Shown: piece after piece, positions 35,689 to 48,763 of the stretch
Layout of the letters: the number at the start of each line of letters is the position of its first letter
How positions within the stretch are numbered: the first letter of the stretch is position 1
Assembly: GCA_019279435.1 (NCBI GenBank)
Contig: JAAALK010000286.1
Location: 50,168,289-50,232,288 of the forward strand
Direction: 5' to 3'
DNA: 64,000 bases
From: Zizania palustris
Lineage: Eukaryota; Streptophyta; Magnoliopsida; Poales; Poaceae
Notes under the pieces: model-generated
What the model was told of the DNA's origin: nothing
The model's input: the letters and a program-made list of their open reading frames with translations, nothing else
Databases searched by the model: none
Translations under genes and position numbers: made by a program

Positions 35689-36648
35689 ATGGCACAGAAC
35701 CCAGATATGCAGTGAGCTCTTGCCCCACGGTTTGGAAAACTGTATTCTTCCAGAATGCATGCTTTCGATCAACCTTTGATTTGGATTGTGGAACAGAACA
35801 TGGGACAAGTAAGCTTGATGCTAATTACAGGCCACATTAGTAACTTGTGCGTGGGAGGGCGAGCATGACAAAGCTAGCTATGGGGAAGCATGGGGCGGGG
35901 CGGATCTAGCCGCGGGGAAATAGTGGGCAGGGCGGATCTGGGGACATCACGGCGAGGCGAGACCGGGTGGCTTGGCACATTCGCAACGCGAAGAAACAAA
36001 CTGCATATAGCATGTAGTTGGGCGCGACGAGGAGTACGACATTGCTAGGATAGACGCTCGCGCAGGAGAGTGCAACGGCGGTGGCGAGGACAGCGGACCG
36101 GAGTTTTGTGAAGATGAGGCCACCGCCGCCGGAGGCCGCATCACCAGCGCGAGCGCAGAGGGTCAGGGGGTGGAGAGCGAAGGACGCAGAGGAGGGGGAG
36201 GGTCGCCAAGCTGATGCCGTCGCCGCCTTCGTCGCCCGTAGCATCGCTAGGAGAGAGGAGGGGATATGCGGGCTTGGAGAGATCTGGAGTTAGTTGGATT
36301 AATTTTAGCAAAGTAGAAGGATGTTTTTATAAAATGTCCTGACCACCACACTGTTATCTAATTCCACCAAAATTGAAGGACCTCTTGCAAACGAGCTGAC
36401 GTGGCTCAACGTGAGAGCTCAAATGCCTAGCAGCTTTTAATATATCTAATTACTCATGTATAGAAGTGCTGCGGCAAAATGCAAAATTGCAAACTGCTCG
36501 GTCAAACTCAGATTTCGAACAAAGAAAAAATTTGATTATATGCTCTTCTTTTAATGAAAATCAAAGATTTATCGTTTAGTCTACATATTATCGATATATG
36601 TTATAGGTGAAGAATAAATACTTAATTTTCATAAAACTAGTAGTGGGC

Positions 36649-36800
36649 CCGTGCTACGCAACGGTAAATGACAAAAAACAAATATTTGTTAGACAGTTAA
36701 ATAGTAATAGATCCGTGCTGCGTAACGGTAAATAACAAAAAATAATTGTCTATTAGACAGTTAAATAGTAATGGGTTCGTGCTGCGCAACGGTAAATGTC
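36649..36800. repeat. Three tandem copies of a 62-65-bp unit
   Basis: CCGTGCTACGCAACGGTAAA at 36650, CCGTGCTGCGTAACGGTAAA near 36713 and CGTGCTGCGCAACGGTAAA near 36779 are each followed by an AT-rich segment with GACAGTTAAATAGTAAT. The CGTGC..GCAACGG core is a motif I associate with abundant dispersed grass repeats. Confidence 0.8.
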
Positions 36801-37654
36801 AGTTTGAAATCTCAATTTTAGATTTTTTTATGATTTCATAGTTTCAGAAGTAGTAATTAATAAATATCAAGTTATATTTAGTTGGAGTATAATAGAACTG
36901 ATGATCTTTAGACATAGACCATAAATAAAGGTAAATAATTAGCATATGTATAGATTTGGAGCTAGCTATGTTGTAGCACGAGCCCATAAATAAAGCTAAA
37001 TAATTAGCATAAGCAAGAAACTGCTACAGAATTATTTGGTCCAATTCAAGAAAGCGATTGATCAGAACAACTCTGATCCCGTTTTGGAGCGTGATCACAA
37101 CCTGGATGATTTGGACTCCTTGAAGTAGATTGGGGGCTCCAATTCTTGACAATGCAAGGGTTGTTCATAGAGGATAGAGAGTAACATGCAGAGATATATT
37201 TCTTTTCTGACGTAGCTATACATGAACAAGAGCAGCATAGCATCACAGTGAATGTCGTTGCACTGCTCGTCTGATGTACTCCTAGCATCTCTGAAAATAT
37301 GGGGGATTGGAAGGCCTCCTCAGCCTGGCCTGCCCTAGTCCTTTCTCTAAATCTGGGTACTTTATCATGCAGCTGAAAAGCAGCCACAAATCCAAACCCA
37401 GCTCACAACTTGCTTAGTTGCATGTTCCTTTTGTTGTGTCCTTTTACATGGGATCACTTATGGAACAAACAGAATCCAAAATCTAAATTGGTTTCTGACA
37501 CCTCCCCAATTACTAAACCAGAGTTGCATGTAGTGAAGTTCAGCATGATCACAATGCACAACCAAAAAGTTCATCATTCTTCTGACTTTTTCGAGATAGG
37601 AAAAAAGAAATTGAGCTCAATGAGATCCGTGGACAGGCAGAAGTATCTTAAAGA

Positions 37655-37713
37655 TATATATCAGCTACAAATATAATGAGAATTGTATATCAGCTACAAA
37701 TATAATGAGAATT
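37655..37713. repeat. Tandem duplication, unit 29 bp
   Basis: TATATCAGCTACAAATATAA with its following AATGAGAATT is present twice head to tail. Confidence 0.85.
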
Positions 37714-37792
37714 AAATTAACGTGGTGTTAACTATGGTATTAGGTAGAAACTTGCATGGCCTACACTTGTAGCTATTGGAAGAGGTGGCAAT

Positions 37793-39378
37793 CTACTGAC
37801 CTTGCCCTATATCCATCTGAACAATACTTTGCAGATCATCTTGCCAGAAAGCCCCAACCTTTAATTTAAAGCATCCATTCTTCATATTCAGTCTCGATTC
37901 ATACGAATATCATGCGAGATCAAGACATAGTGATGCATTTTTACCTGAGAGACCGCATCGCTAGCCCCATTGAGGAAAGGATGGTGTGAGCCATTGTCCG
38001 ACAAAATGGCAGGTCCAATGGGTGCATAGAACCCTGGTTGTCCATGCCATTAGCCATGCCACAGCCGAGAGGGTTCCCTTGCTGTGGCTGGCTAATGTAG
38101 GGCAGCAGTGCACCTGAGGTTTCAAGCGGAAAATACGAGCTCTGCAACAGGCTGCGTGGTTGGTGCATATGATCCAGGGAGAAAAACCGATATATCAGAT
38201 GAGTTGAAGTGTTGAATTGTCCCGGTTGCCTTAATAATAGAGGAATCAAATGTAGTAATGAGATCATATATTCTTTTGCAACTCACATCTTTAGGAAGGA
38301 GGTTAGGCAAATTGTTGAAGTCCAGCTAGGATTCACGGTGGCCAACTTCATGGATAGAAACTGCAAAATGGATGTGGAAGACAATGGTTCAGATGGGTGT
38401 TTGCTGCATTCTAAAACAACAAAAGCTACAGTTTCACAATCACTCTGCATCCGTGAATTTGGCACAGAGCAAATACATTGACCTGCCATTGCAACGATTG
38501 TACATAGTTTATGATTTCGTCGAGCATGACAGACTTGCCAACCACCTGAAACAAGTAACATTTCCTAGTTTCCAATCTGAGTACACTGGGCTACTCGACC
38601 AACAATAAGTGGGGTGATGCAAAATAATGAGTGCTTTCTTCAGTTACCTTGTTACAACCCGACACAAGATCCTGCAGCAGCTTCATCCGCTGGTTGATCT
38701 TTTCTCTTCTCACCTGGATTGATCGAACAAGAGGAGATGATCCAACACGTTAATGATCATAAGATCAATGTAAGCGAGATGAGAGTCTCAAGAACTGTGC
38801 ATATCCTCTTGGCGAGGCTGTGGCTGTCCGTCGCCGCGACGCTTTGTGGTTCGGGGAACTTCGAAGCGCTGTTGTTCTGTGCGACCTTCCTCTTGCCGGA
38901 ATTCTCCTCGGTGGCATTGCTCTCCTCCATTGATTTGCACTGCTTCTCGTCAGAATCCTCTTGCGAAAAGCTCTAAAAATGAAACCTTTCACCCCCAAAA
39001 TGGTGCGGCGCCGTGGAGGGGGACACCTGGGTGTGCAAAATTTTGTGCTTACCTTAGCAGCGGAGGTGGACATGGGGTTGTCCTTGCCTTTTCCCTTCCC
39101 GGGACCTTCCGCTTTTGTACATTGCCGTCGGAAGCCCTCTTTAGCGGCGGCATTTCCGCGCTGGCCGACGCCGGATCAGACACCGACGATTCGCCCCGCG
39201 CATTCCTGAGCTCCATCTCCTTTGATGCGCCAACCAGGCCTGTATCAGGGCGACCGAATTGTGTGGGGGCGACGGCGCCACGAGCATCAAAGTCGGAGAG
39301 CTTCGCAGCGCGCTCGGCGAAGCCAGAGTCGGCCAGGAGTGTGGCGTTGAGGTCTTCGGGGGGCAGTGAAGGACGCAA
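37793..39378 (-). pseudogene. Decayed bHLH transcription factor gene (bHLH62/74-like)
   Basis: Exon-like segments in the right order on the minus strand are: about 39378-39053 (FAERAAKLSDFDARG, MELRNARGESSVSDPAS), 38972 to about 38805 (SFSQEDSDEKQCKS, TDSHSLAKR), 38713-38648 (VRREKINQRMKLLQDLVSG, basic region and helix 1), 38545-38483 (VVGKSVMLDEIINYVQSLQ, helix 2), 38360-38287, about 38141-37945 and 37858-37793 (VGAFWQDDLQSIVQMDIGQ, stop). Lesions: the conserved residues just before TDSHSLA are missing, the splice donor after SLAKR is lost (GATATG), and one-base losses near 38326 and 37990 shift the frame within two exons. Together these argue against a functional factor. Downstream splice sites are mostly intact, so decay is recent and transcription is possible. 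Confidence 0.78.
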
Positions 39379-40117
39379 AGCAGCGCGTGGAGGTGAGGAA
39401 GCGGTCGAGGGAGGCTAGGAGGGGAGGAGGAGGAAGTAGGAAGCAGAGAGGAAGAAGAGGGCGCCGTCGGTGAGGAGGCAGCAGGAGGAGGCCGGGCGCG
39501 CGTGCGAAGGAGGAGCGCCGGCAGTCGATGGGAACAAGGAAGGAGGTGGCGGCGAATAGGAGGCATTGTGCCGTAGTGGAGAGAAAATGACATGTAGATC
39601 AATGGCGTCGTTAGCGAAATCAGAGGAGAGGAGAGATAAAATGATAAATTGCGGGGATTTTGGAGGGCAGGTGCGGGGCGCTAAAGGTAAGGATAGGCAT
39701 GGGGCTGTTGACTTTGATGAACGGTCATGATTGTTCCAATGAGTATGAGTAAAAAATTAATGGATCAGATTGCTTGAATCAGTAAAAACAACTCGTCTAT
39801 TATATAGTAGTATAGAATAAAGAAAATTATTCATGTCAATGTCAGACGGTGACGGTTTTATCTGTCAGTGAATACATATTAGCAATCACAAAAAATTAAC
39901 CCCGTAAAATAAGGATATATAATTAAATTTCGCAAGAAAAAAAACATAAAAAAGAATTGCGGCCGCGTGCGCCGCCTTCCTCGCCGCCGCCATATCCTCC
40001 GCTCCGCCGCCTGGTCCGCGAGTTTCCTCCTCCCACCGAACCACCTAACTCCCACTCTCCCCTCCCTAAACCCCAGTCCTTCCCAGTCGTTCCGTCACCC
40101 GACCGCCCCGCACCGCC
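39379..40117. other. Interval between the divergent bHLH pseudogene and GPN3
   Basis: GC-rich to about 39600 (possible former 5' end of the bHLH gene), then AT-rich. From about 39960 a GC-rich segment should be the GPN3 5' UTR and promoter. Long frames on either strand are low-complexity Pro/Ser shadows. Confidence 0.55.
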
Positions 40118-43100
40118 ATGGGGTACGCGCAGCTCGTCATCGGCCCCGCGGGAAGCGGCAAGGTGATAGGTCTACGACTCCCCAGCTTGCCTTTTTTTTT
40201 TTGGTTTTGGAGGGGTTTATGTGATCTGACGGTGATATTGATAGTTCAGTCTCCGGCGCTGGTTAGGATTTGGGGTCAGTCTGTTCGTTGGCCCTTTCAG
40301 ATAGGGTTCTCGTTCTGCTTCCGCTCCTTCGTCTGAACTCATCCTACTTTTGAGTGGATTGCTTCCGTTCTGTTTTAGCGGGAGCTGATTTCTATGAATT
40401 ATTTCCTCATTCCGCTAGGGTTTGGTTTAATTTAAAATGTTAATAGTGGTTCATGGGATGTATATGTATGTTCTTATCAGATGATTTATACAAGCATAGT
40501 TCACCTAACTACAAAGGGCTGCACCGTGGGGTTTAGGATTCGCTAAAGGAGATGCTGTGAATGTTTTTTCTAATCCATTTTTATGCTGGATTTTTGATGC
40601 TGTGCAGTCGACTTATTGCTCAAGTTTGCATCAACATTGCGAGACTCTGGGCAGGACAATTCATATGGTCAATCTCGATCCTGCCGCAGAGCACTTCAGC
40701 TATCCTGTTGCTATGGGTAAGAATGTTTGTGTTCGTCTTGTTCACACGTTTAAATATTGCTCAGATGCTCATACTTAGCTTCTTTTGAAATTCTTGTAGA
40801 TATTAGAGAGCTCATATCATTGGATGATGTCATGGAGGAACTTGGGTTGGGGCCAAATGGTGGCCTCATCTATTGCATGGAGTATCCTGTTCAGCATTGA
40901 GTTTGCTTATTTGTTGACTGTCGCTTTTCCTAGCTCTTTAGCTTTTAACTGACCTTATGGTAAATTATCTGCAATGTGCTGTTGTTGAATTTTGGAAGTT
41001 AATTGAGTTGGAGGTGGAGCATCAGGGTGTTGTGGGTCGAAACTTTTCTTGTAGCACACTAGCATAGTTTTTCTCCAATTGTTTTACCACTATCTCGGGG
41101 CCCTTGAGATCTGTACATATTGCTTTCAAAAGATTACTTGCTTGACCATTATAAGTAGAGTGCTATCTCAAATATGGCCATGTTTTTTTAGGAATCAATG
41201 GAAGGCTGAGACAGCCTGCCTGAAATCAACACAAAGTCAAAACTGGATTACTTCTCTATGGCTATGTGATCATCAGATCTTTCTCGATATGCTGATTGAC
41301 ATTGGTGGGATGGATTGCTCATACCAATCACCTCTATAATTTTAAGTTTTTAACTTTCTTTATTCCACCTTTCATTAGTGATAGTTTTATATGGGGAGAC
41401 TAACTATTCGACACTCAATGGACATTGTTTTAACAGCTTGCCATTCTACATATGCCAATTATTTTTTTTGCCAAATAGTTAACTGTCTTCTGCAGAATGG
41501 CAAACTGTTAAGAGCAACACCTATTGAGCAGAAAATAGTTAATTCCCTGTTTTATATAGATGTTACAAGAGTAAACAGTGTCCGCTTTACACTATAAATT
41601 ACATTAGCTGCTTATATTTCCAATTTACTGCTCCATGTGTACGAATGCATTTGCAATTTTGCATAGATGTTACCTTTTAATTTTCTACACTTCGGCAGAT
41701 ACACAACAACTGTGAACTTCATTCGTTATGTTTAGTTCATCCATTCATAGTACTTACAGCCTACAGCTTACATTTTATTTGTTTGTACATTCTGAAGAGC
41801 TATATGTGTACTAGGATCCAATCAAAACCTCTACAATATTATATTATTATGTCAAGCTAAAGAGCATGTTATGAGAATACTTTATTTAATTAGGATTTTA
41901 TGATGTCAGTTGTTTCCTTAATAAAGATTTAGGCACCTTGAAGACAATTTGGATGATTGGTTGGACGAACAATTGGAAGGCTATTTGGATGATGATTATC
42001 TTGTGTTTGATTGCCCAGGTAAAACTCTCAATTCATGTTTGTGTGCTTTAAATGTAGTTCTGAGTTTACACAGTTTCATTTTGACTACTATTCTTACTGT
42101 AAAACCAACAATTAATCAATATCTTTGTGTCCAACATATTATACTAGTTTGTAGAAGGATCTGTCACTAGCAATGCAGATGTCCCCCCCCCCCCCACCCC
42201 CACCCCCACCCATGCGATTACATGGGGAAGCTGAGATATTTAGATTGTTTAACTTTACCTAAAACTAAAAGCATATGACAATATGATATCACACCTTGTT
42301 TCTCCAGGCCAGATTGAACTCTTCACTCATGTCCCAGTTCTGCGTAACTTTGTTGAGCATTTAAAGCGGAAAAATTTCAACGTTTGTGCTGTGTACCTTC
42401 TTGATTCACAGGTTTGGATCTTTTGAATCACTAACCTAATGTATTTATCCTTGAAAAGACATATTGAGCTCAAACACAAGCTTGACTGCAGTTTTGTTTT
42501 GCTTGGTCCAGTTCATTAGTGATGTGACAAAGTACATCAGTGGTTGCATGGCTTCTCTTTCTGCCATGATTCAGCTTGAACTTCCTCATATCAACATCCT
42601 TTCAAAGATGGATCTGGTCTCCAACAAAAAAGATGTGGAAGAGTATGTTTATTTCATTTCTCCTTTATTTAAATATTTAATTATTCTGCTTTGTATTAAT
42701 ATAATAATGTTTCTAGGTATCTGAATCCAGAGGCTCAGGTTCTTCTGTCACAGCTGAACCGACAGATGGCACCCAAGTTTGGCAAGTTAAACAAATCTCT
42801 AGCTGAACTGGTATGCCTGCCAATCCACCATGGACCTATAAATTATGTATATTGTTGAGTGTTGACCCTTTATATAACCCTGTAATTGCCAAAATAATGT
42901 GATCACCACTCACCGGTGCCTTAGGGATATCATAAACTCATTAATGCTGGATGTAAAACCCTTGCATTGAATCACTATTCATTTTAGGCGGATTGTCTGC
43001 ATGGCTAATATTTTCTATGATGTAATATAGCTTACTCTTGATACCAAGAAACTCACCATTTTGATGGGTACTTCCTTTTTTCAACTACAAAATAAACTTA

Positions 43101-44773
43101 AATTGCTTAAACATTTTTGGGGTTGAAAGTTGTATCATGCACTTCTTTTGTCACCATGGGCAACTCTTCTCTTCTTTAGTTTAATTGATGACTGGGGAAA
43201 GACAACCATTATATTATTTGAGCATGTGCTGATTCATGTTCCAAGGTAAACAAACACTGCCAATGATTAGCTGTGGTAGATCAAATACAGCACTGTATTA
43301 ACATTTTTTGGGTATTTGTGAGTATTAATATATTATAGAGAGTCTCCAATGCAGCAGTTCTTTTACCCACATTTCCCTTTTATCTTAATGATGTTACCAT
43401 TTTAGTTTCTGATCCATTGAGTTCACCAGCACTTCCATTAATATTATGTCCATGGATTCTTCATATTTGTCTGAGAAACTGTACTAATTTAGCCATTTGT
43501 AGTAGTTTATTTTTTGTTACTCCTGGCAGGAGTCTCAGTCTCTGAGAATCTATATGATGTACATGCTGAAGGCTACATTCATATTTCTCCTCATGTTAAT
43601 ATTTCAAATAGATGGATATAATCATTCTGTTGTTATCTTTATGCACATCTGAATCAACTATGAGATAATGATACTTGTCTGATTATCTCAACAGATAGTT
43701 ATAGTAACCCCATGCTCTATCATTTCCACAATGTCTCATTTGCAAATTCTTTTGGTCAGAAAATTTGCTCTCATGTGGTGTACTCATCTCAATATTAATA
43801 ATTAATCTCAATACTATCATGTAGGTTGATGATTACAGCATGGTGAATTTCATGCCACTTGATTTAAGAAAAGAGAGCAGGTAATGTACTTTTCCTTGCA
43901 GAATCTCAGTCCATGTCCCAAAATTTCAGGCTTACTTAGATACTTATTTTACCTTTCTTATTTTATTGCAAAACTCTTTTGGACTTGAGTGATTGATGGA
44001 TTCTTTTCCCTAAAATCCCTATCCATTCTGCTTTACTAGCATGTATGCCAACTTCCATGTATCATATATCTTTTCTGGAAGTCACATTTCCATCTTGCTA
44101 CATAGAAAAATTATGGTAGTGACTATGTTGTATATATCCTGCCTTAGAATTACTAATAATTCAGGAGTCACCTTGTTCTGGATGGGGATTGTCCATTCTG
44201 TCTAGTTGATCACATCAATCAAAGATCGTACTTAATACTTATAGCTTGGGCGAGTTTGAAGTAAAATATTTTAGTGAAATCAAAACTTTTCATCAAGTTT
44301 GTTATGTATTGTGTTTAGATACTCATACCAGTTTGTTATGTACTCACTCTGATTCTTCTTTATATAAGTTATTTTAATCTTCTCAGCAATTTCTAAATAT
44401 AAATTGTTTTAGAACTACTGTGTACCTTTTCATTTTTCCACGTTTACCCTTGTCAAATAAATGATGCTCTTATAACAAATAACCAACTCACCTTTCCAAA
44501 GCAAAATAAATGAGGGGTAACAAAGTCATTTGAGTTGATTTCTTAGTTGTACACAAGTTCAAAACAAGTTGATTTTTTTACTAAAACTCCGTGTATTAGT
44601 AATAAGAGGGAGTATTTTCTTTCTGTTTTCTCCAACCGTGTACTTCTCGTGTCTCTAACTGCTATAATTATTTTTCCAGCATTCAATACGTGCTGTCGCA
44701 CATCGACAACTGTATCCAGTACGGGGAAAACGCAGATGTGAAGATCAGGGACTTCGATCCAGAGGAGGACTAA
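40118..44773 (+). CDS. GPN3: GPN-loop GTPase 3
   Basis: Nine exons (40118-40162, 40608-40716, 40800-40881, 41933-42018, 42308-42411, 42512-42642, 42717-42810, 43825-43880, 44680-44773) join through GT-AG introns to 266 residues. Visible motifs are the P-loop GPAGSGKS (residues 9-16), the family-defining Gly-Pro-Asn loop at residues 69-71 ([12 protein letters not shown]), the G3 motif DCPGQ (105-109) and the base-recognition motif SKMD. The C-terminal segment [17 protein letters not shown] is typical of GPN3 and separates it from GPN1 and GPN2, which have longer tails. GPN proteins are cytoplasmic GTPases that act as homo- or heterodimers in assembly and nuclear import of RNA polymerase II; this role is family knowledge. 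The start is the first ATG, eight codons before the P-loop. Introns hold a poly-C run and a Stowaway-like MITE. Confidence 0.95.
42183..42210. repeat. Poly-C / CCCCCA tract in GPN3 intron 4
   Basis: A run of 13 C is followed by short CCCCCA units. Such tracts are prone to length variation and to sequencing error. Confidence 0.9.
44341..44614. mobile_element. Stowaway-like MITE in GPN3 intron 8
   Basis: TACTCACTCTGATTC at the left end pairs with AATAAGAGGGAGTA at the right end, with TA at both boundaries. Length about 274 bp, with internal TATATAAG and AAATAAATGA motifs and no ORF. Confidence 0.65.
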
Positions 44774-47700
44774 TCATTTGATCACCTATGTCCGATAAAA
44801 CATTTACTAGTATCACGTAGTGAACCCATGGAACTAGAGAGTATTCAGGTATATGCAAAAAAGCATAGCAGGAAGACAATTCTGTTTACCTACGAGTCCA
44901 ATCTGTTGATCAAACCAGACAGAGCGCTATTGTAAAACAACCCTTTTCCTGTTAATCGGTTGACTGGTTGCTAGTGATGACAGTTGGGCGTGGCTGCTGG
45001 CACAGGTAGTGTATACACACATCCGTGTCCGTGAGATATTTCCATATTTGTTCCTGTGTTTCCATATTAGGGTTGATGATTGGAGTTGGGTTACACAGAT
45101 CTAACTAACGGCTTCTAAGTGCTATAGATAATTACTATCTATATTTGTATTTTTTACTTGTTGGATATAAAGTGTGACTTGATATTATATTCAGAGGTAT
45201 AAAATTAGAAATATATCTAATCCTAATATGATTTGTACATATGAGTAAATGGATAACAGGATAAATTACTACCCCTTTTGGCAATATCAAGTATAATAAG
45301 CACATCTTACTATCAGTCTATCACAAAATACTGTTTAATATGGAAAAATGCTGGTTAGGTCGGTTCCACGTGAATAAAAAAAGTATCTTCGAGGTTAGGA
45401 TGGAGAAAGCTTCCTTGTAGGGTTTCAAAAAGAAAAATATCTAAATTATATCCTTAAAGTATAGTTGAAATCTAAATAAACTCTTAAATAATTTTCATAG
45501 TCTAAAAAATACATGTGTTATTGTAAAACAACTTAATTTACATATTTGAAAGATAGTTTTGCTGATGTGGTAGATCAATGAAAAATTCTGAATTATACCC
45601 TTTAAATTTGTTTAAAGTTTAGACTAATTCCTGAATAAATAAAAAATATAAAAATTAATTTCTATTTTTTAATAATTTTAATTTCTATTTTTTAATAATT
45701 CTGTTTTTAATCTAGAATAATATTAAATCTTTAAAAATTCATAACTGATTTATTTTAACTCTAAATTTAACTATTAAAATTGCGTAATTTTCTAAAAAAC
45801 TGATATATATATAATAAAAAGATTTTTACATACAATATAAGTGATTTTTTATACTGTTTATAATTAATTTATTTGACGTGTAGTTTTCAAAGTCTTTGAG
45901 GAGATCATTTTCATCAAGTAACTCTTATTTTTGTCCTCGTGCAATAAGTCAAGTCATATAAGTTTATTCTTTGATGACAATCTCTAAAAATTCCAAAAGA
46001 GTCCTAATGACAATGCTCTCTGCCATTTTGTAGGTGTCATCTAAAGCATCAGCACTGCCTTCATAAGCCAACATTCTCATTGCAACTAAATATTTGTGAA
46101 TTGGTGCAAAACCTTTTTGGCATGTTGCATTTTTCTTATGTATGAAGTAGTTGTTTTTAACTTTCACATCATCGACAATGCGAAGGAACAAAGATTTACG
46201 CATTCTGAACCTACAATGCAAAGTAATATCACTTTGAAAACCTAAGTACATGGAACCTTTGTCGAAACAAATCGTCGCCATACAAGGGGTGGATCATAGA
46301 AGTAATTTTGCATGATTTGCTCATTGACCTCCCTTTCTCACTTCTTCACCTCATGCCCAAAGATAGATCCTCTCCACTTGTGTTTCTTACTCACAACCAT
46401 TGATGCTACAATTGTCGTTGCTTCTATTTTTTCCTCTTCGCGACAGTTTGCTGTAGCCGTTCCACACACATCGACATCTTGATGTACCACCATGCCATGA
46501 TCCACACCATAGACAAATCAAATCACTGCTCACAAAGAGAATACACCAACGTGTTGATTTAATGGAGACAAACCTGAAATTTTCGGTTACCTACGTAGCT
46601 GTTCCGCGGGCATGCAACTCTCCGTCATGGCCCTAACCTTGCCGCCACGTCTATCGGCCGTTGTGGACAGTGAGCAACCACGCCCTTCCACGTAGGCCCA
46701 ACACCGACCTCACCGCCGCGTAGGTCCAGCACCGACCTCGCCGCCACCTATAGTGCCAACTGTGGACCATGCCTTTTCCTACACCGACCGCCACTACCGC
46801 GAATGGATGACCATGCCATCGTCGCTGCGAGCGGATTTGGAGGGAAAATGATAATGCAAGCAAGGGATTTCTGCCCAAGGCGCGAAAAAACTACCATGAT
46901 CATTTTGTCTACTGTTGTTGGAGACATAACCGATACTCATACCACAGTCATTTTGCCACCGGTTCACAATAGGGTATTTGCCAATCCAAAATAGGTAACA
47001 TTGTTGGAGATGGCCTTAGTTAGAGCATTCCAGCCCAAGGAAATGGTATGACCTATTTACCCCTCTCAAACGGCCTCAAAATTCCATGTAAACCATGCAA
47101 AGACCGACAAACTCATTCCATCGCTACATGCATCCAGCCAAAAAAATACAATTCAAAACTTTTCACGAAATCTTAATGGCTTAACCTTTCAATTAAAGTT
47201 CGAACCTTCAAATTTACTAAGGACCCGTTTGGTTTAGGGACGAGTATGGATAAGATGATTCCATCCATAAATTTAGAGATGAAATGATACGTGTTTGGTT
47301 AGATAGATGAGATAGATAATTTTTTATTTGGTTAGATGTATATAACTTGAATGAGATAAACTTAAATTTAGTGGGATCCACTTGTCAAATATATTTTTTA
47401 ACAAAAATACAATCATATGAGATCTTATTTTATAGATTAAATTATAATCAATTCAATAATATAATCAGATCATAAATTGGATAAATAATTTGGGTGTAAA
47501 CATCATTTGAATATTTATAAACGAATAATTAAATGTGTAATAACCAATCAAGAGACGACACATCGTCTCATCCAATATTGAATGAGCTGGTCTAGAAAAA
47601 ATTTCTAAATCCCTCCATCCAGCATATTGAAGGAATATTCTTCTCGGTGGTCATCCTATCTACCTTCGACCTTCAAGCAAACAACTTAAATGACCCTATC

Positions 47701-48763
47701 CCATCTATGGGAAAACATTGATGATTTGCCACTATCAAAATGTGCACTTTGATTATGATGCCACTTTTAAGACTGACATGTAGGCTTATTCGAGTCAATG
47801 ACAATAGGCCTGGATGACAAAAATATAAAATCATTTCTTGAAAATAGCAAATTCTCAAATCTCTCCATCTAGAGATATCCAACGACCAATCACACCCTAA
47901 ATCATGCGACCTTTTTGCCATCAACGCCTCTGTATTTTTTCTTGTGATATCCTAATTTTTTTTATGCAGGCAATACGCTTCGGCAGCTTCTTCCGATGTG
48001 GAAAACAGTGTAAAAGTAATATTATACGATGGCATTATTGAATAAATACGTTTCTCATCCATGAAAGCGTACCTCCGTGTATAAGGCGTAACTGTTTCAC
48101 TGGGACCCACCTGTCAGTAGATGCAGCTTCACGCCGCTACGAAGATCCAAGCAAAACCCCCCGTGGCCCGTCCCCTCGCGTGTTCGCATTCCCGCACCAC
48201 ATGCTCCTCCTCTCGTTGCCCTAGCACCACTCCCACGAGCGCCGTGCGGCCCAAACCCTAGAACTCCACGCACATCCAGCGCGGGAAGGCGCAGCTTCCA
48301 ATCCCTCGACTCTCCTCAGAACTGTCCTCCCCTTCATTTCCTCCGGGACTTGCCTTCCCCCACTTCCGTTTCCGCGAGATTTTCTTTTGGGGATTTTTTT
48401 TGGTGCTGTTTTGGTTGTTTCTTTCAGGAGCGCGTGGCCTCGGAGGATTCGCGGCGCCTGGTAAGAGGAATCGACTCATTCCCCTCCGCGCACCTGCGTC
48501 CCTTTGTGAGATTTTAGGGTTCGTGTTTGGTCTGACGCTGACGCCTTCGTGTTTCTGGACTAGGGTTTTGGCGTCTCGGTGAAAGGTTGTGACCCGTCGT
48601 ATCTGACGTTTGATTCATTGGTGACGGGGTTGTCTGGTGAGTCCGACTGCGATGCCCTTCAGACCATTCTAATTTATATATGTTTGCAATGTTACCTCGC
48701 AAATCATTCACATCTTATTATGGAGACTTTGGTTTTAACTGGTTTCTTCTGTTGGCAGTTACG
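44774..48763. other. Intergenic between GPN3 and the Acinus homologue
   Basis: 44774 to about 45100 should be the GPN3 3' UTR. It then becomes AT-rich with a PIF/Harbinger remnant (45964-46335). The stretch at 47221-47905 starts GGACCCGTTTGGTTTAGGG and ends near CCAATCACACCCT, and may be an old DNA element. From about 48150 a GC-rich segment should be the promoter and 5' UTR of the Acinus gene, with a probable 5' UTR intron at 48461-48758 (GTAAGAGG to TTGGCAG). Confidence 0.55.
45964..46335 (-). pseudogene. PIF/Harbinger transposase N-terminal remnant
   Basis: The minus-strand frame of 105 codons reads FRMRKSLFLRIVDDVKVKN, ATCQKGFAPIHKYLVAMRML and GSADALDDTYKMAESIVIR. I recognise this as the N-terminal part of plant Harbinger-type (HARBI1-like) transposases, before the DDE core. 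Similarity continues upstream to about 46335 in another frame. No DDE catalytic core was found, so it is a fragment. Confidence 0.78.

Larger units (their letters stand above)
35698..37792. other. Intergenic, with a GC-rich open frame and tandem repeats
   Basis: An open minus-strand frame at 35906-36244 (112 codons, Ala/Ser/Pro-rich start) might be a first exon, but no continuation was found and I do not recognise it. Repeats lie at 36649-36800 and 37655-37713. A minus-strand open frame at 37046-37387 lies downstream of the bHLH pseudogene and has no recognisable domain. Confidence 0.45.

Noticed and set aside
35906..36244. Minus-strand 112-codon frame with a plausible N terminus
   Set aside because: There is no recognisable domain, splice partner or conserved continuation, and the GC-rich composition allows chance openness.
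39141..40224. Pro/Ser-rich frames at 39141-39602 and 39957-40224
   Set aside because: They are GC-rich low-complexity sequence over former or present 5' UTR and promoter DNA, with no domains.
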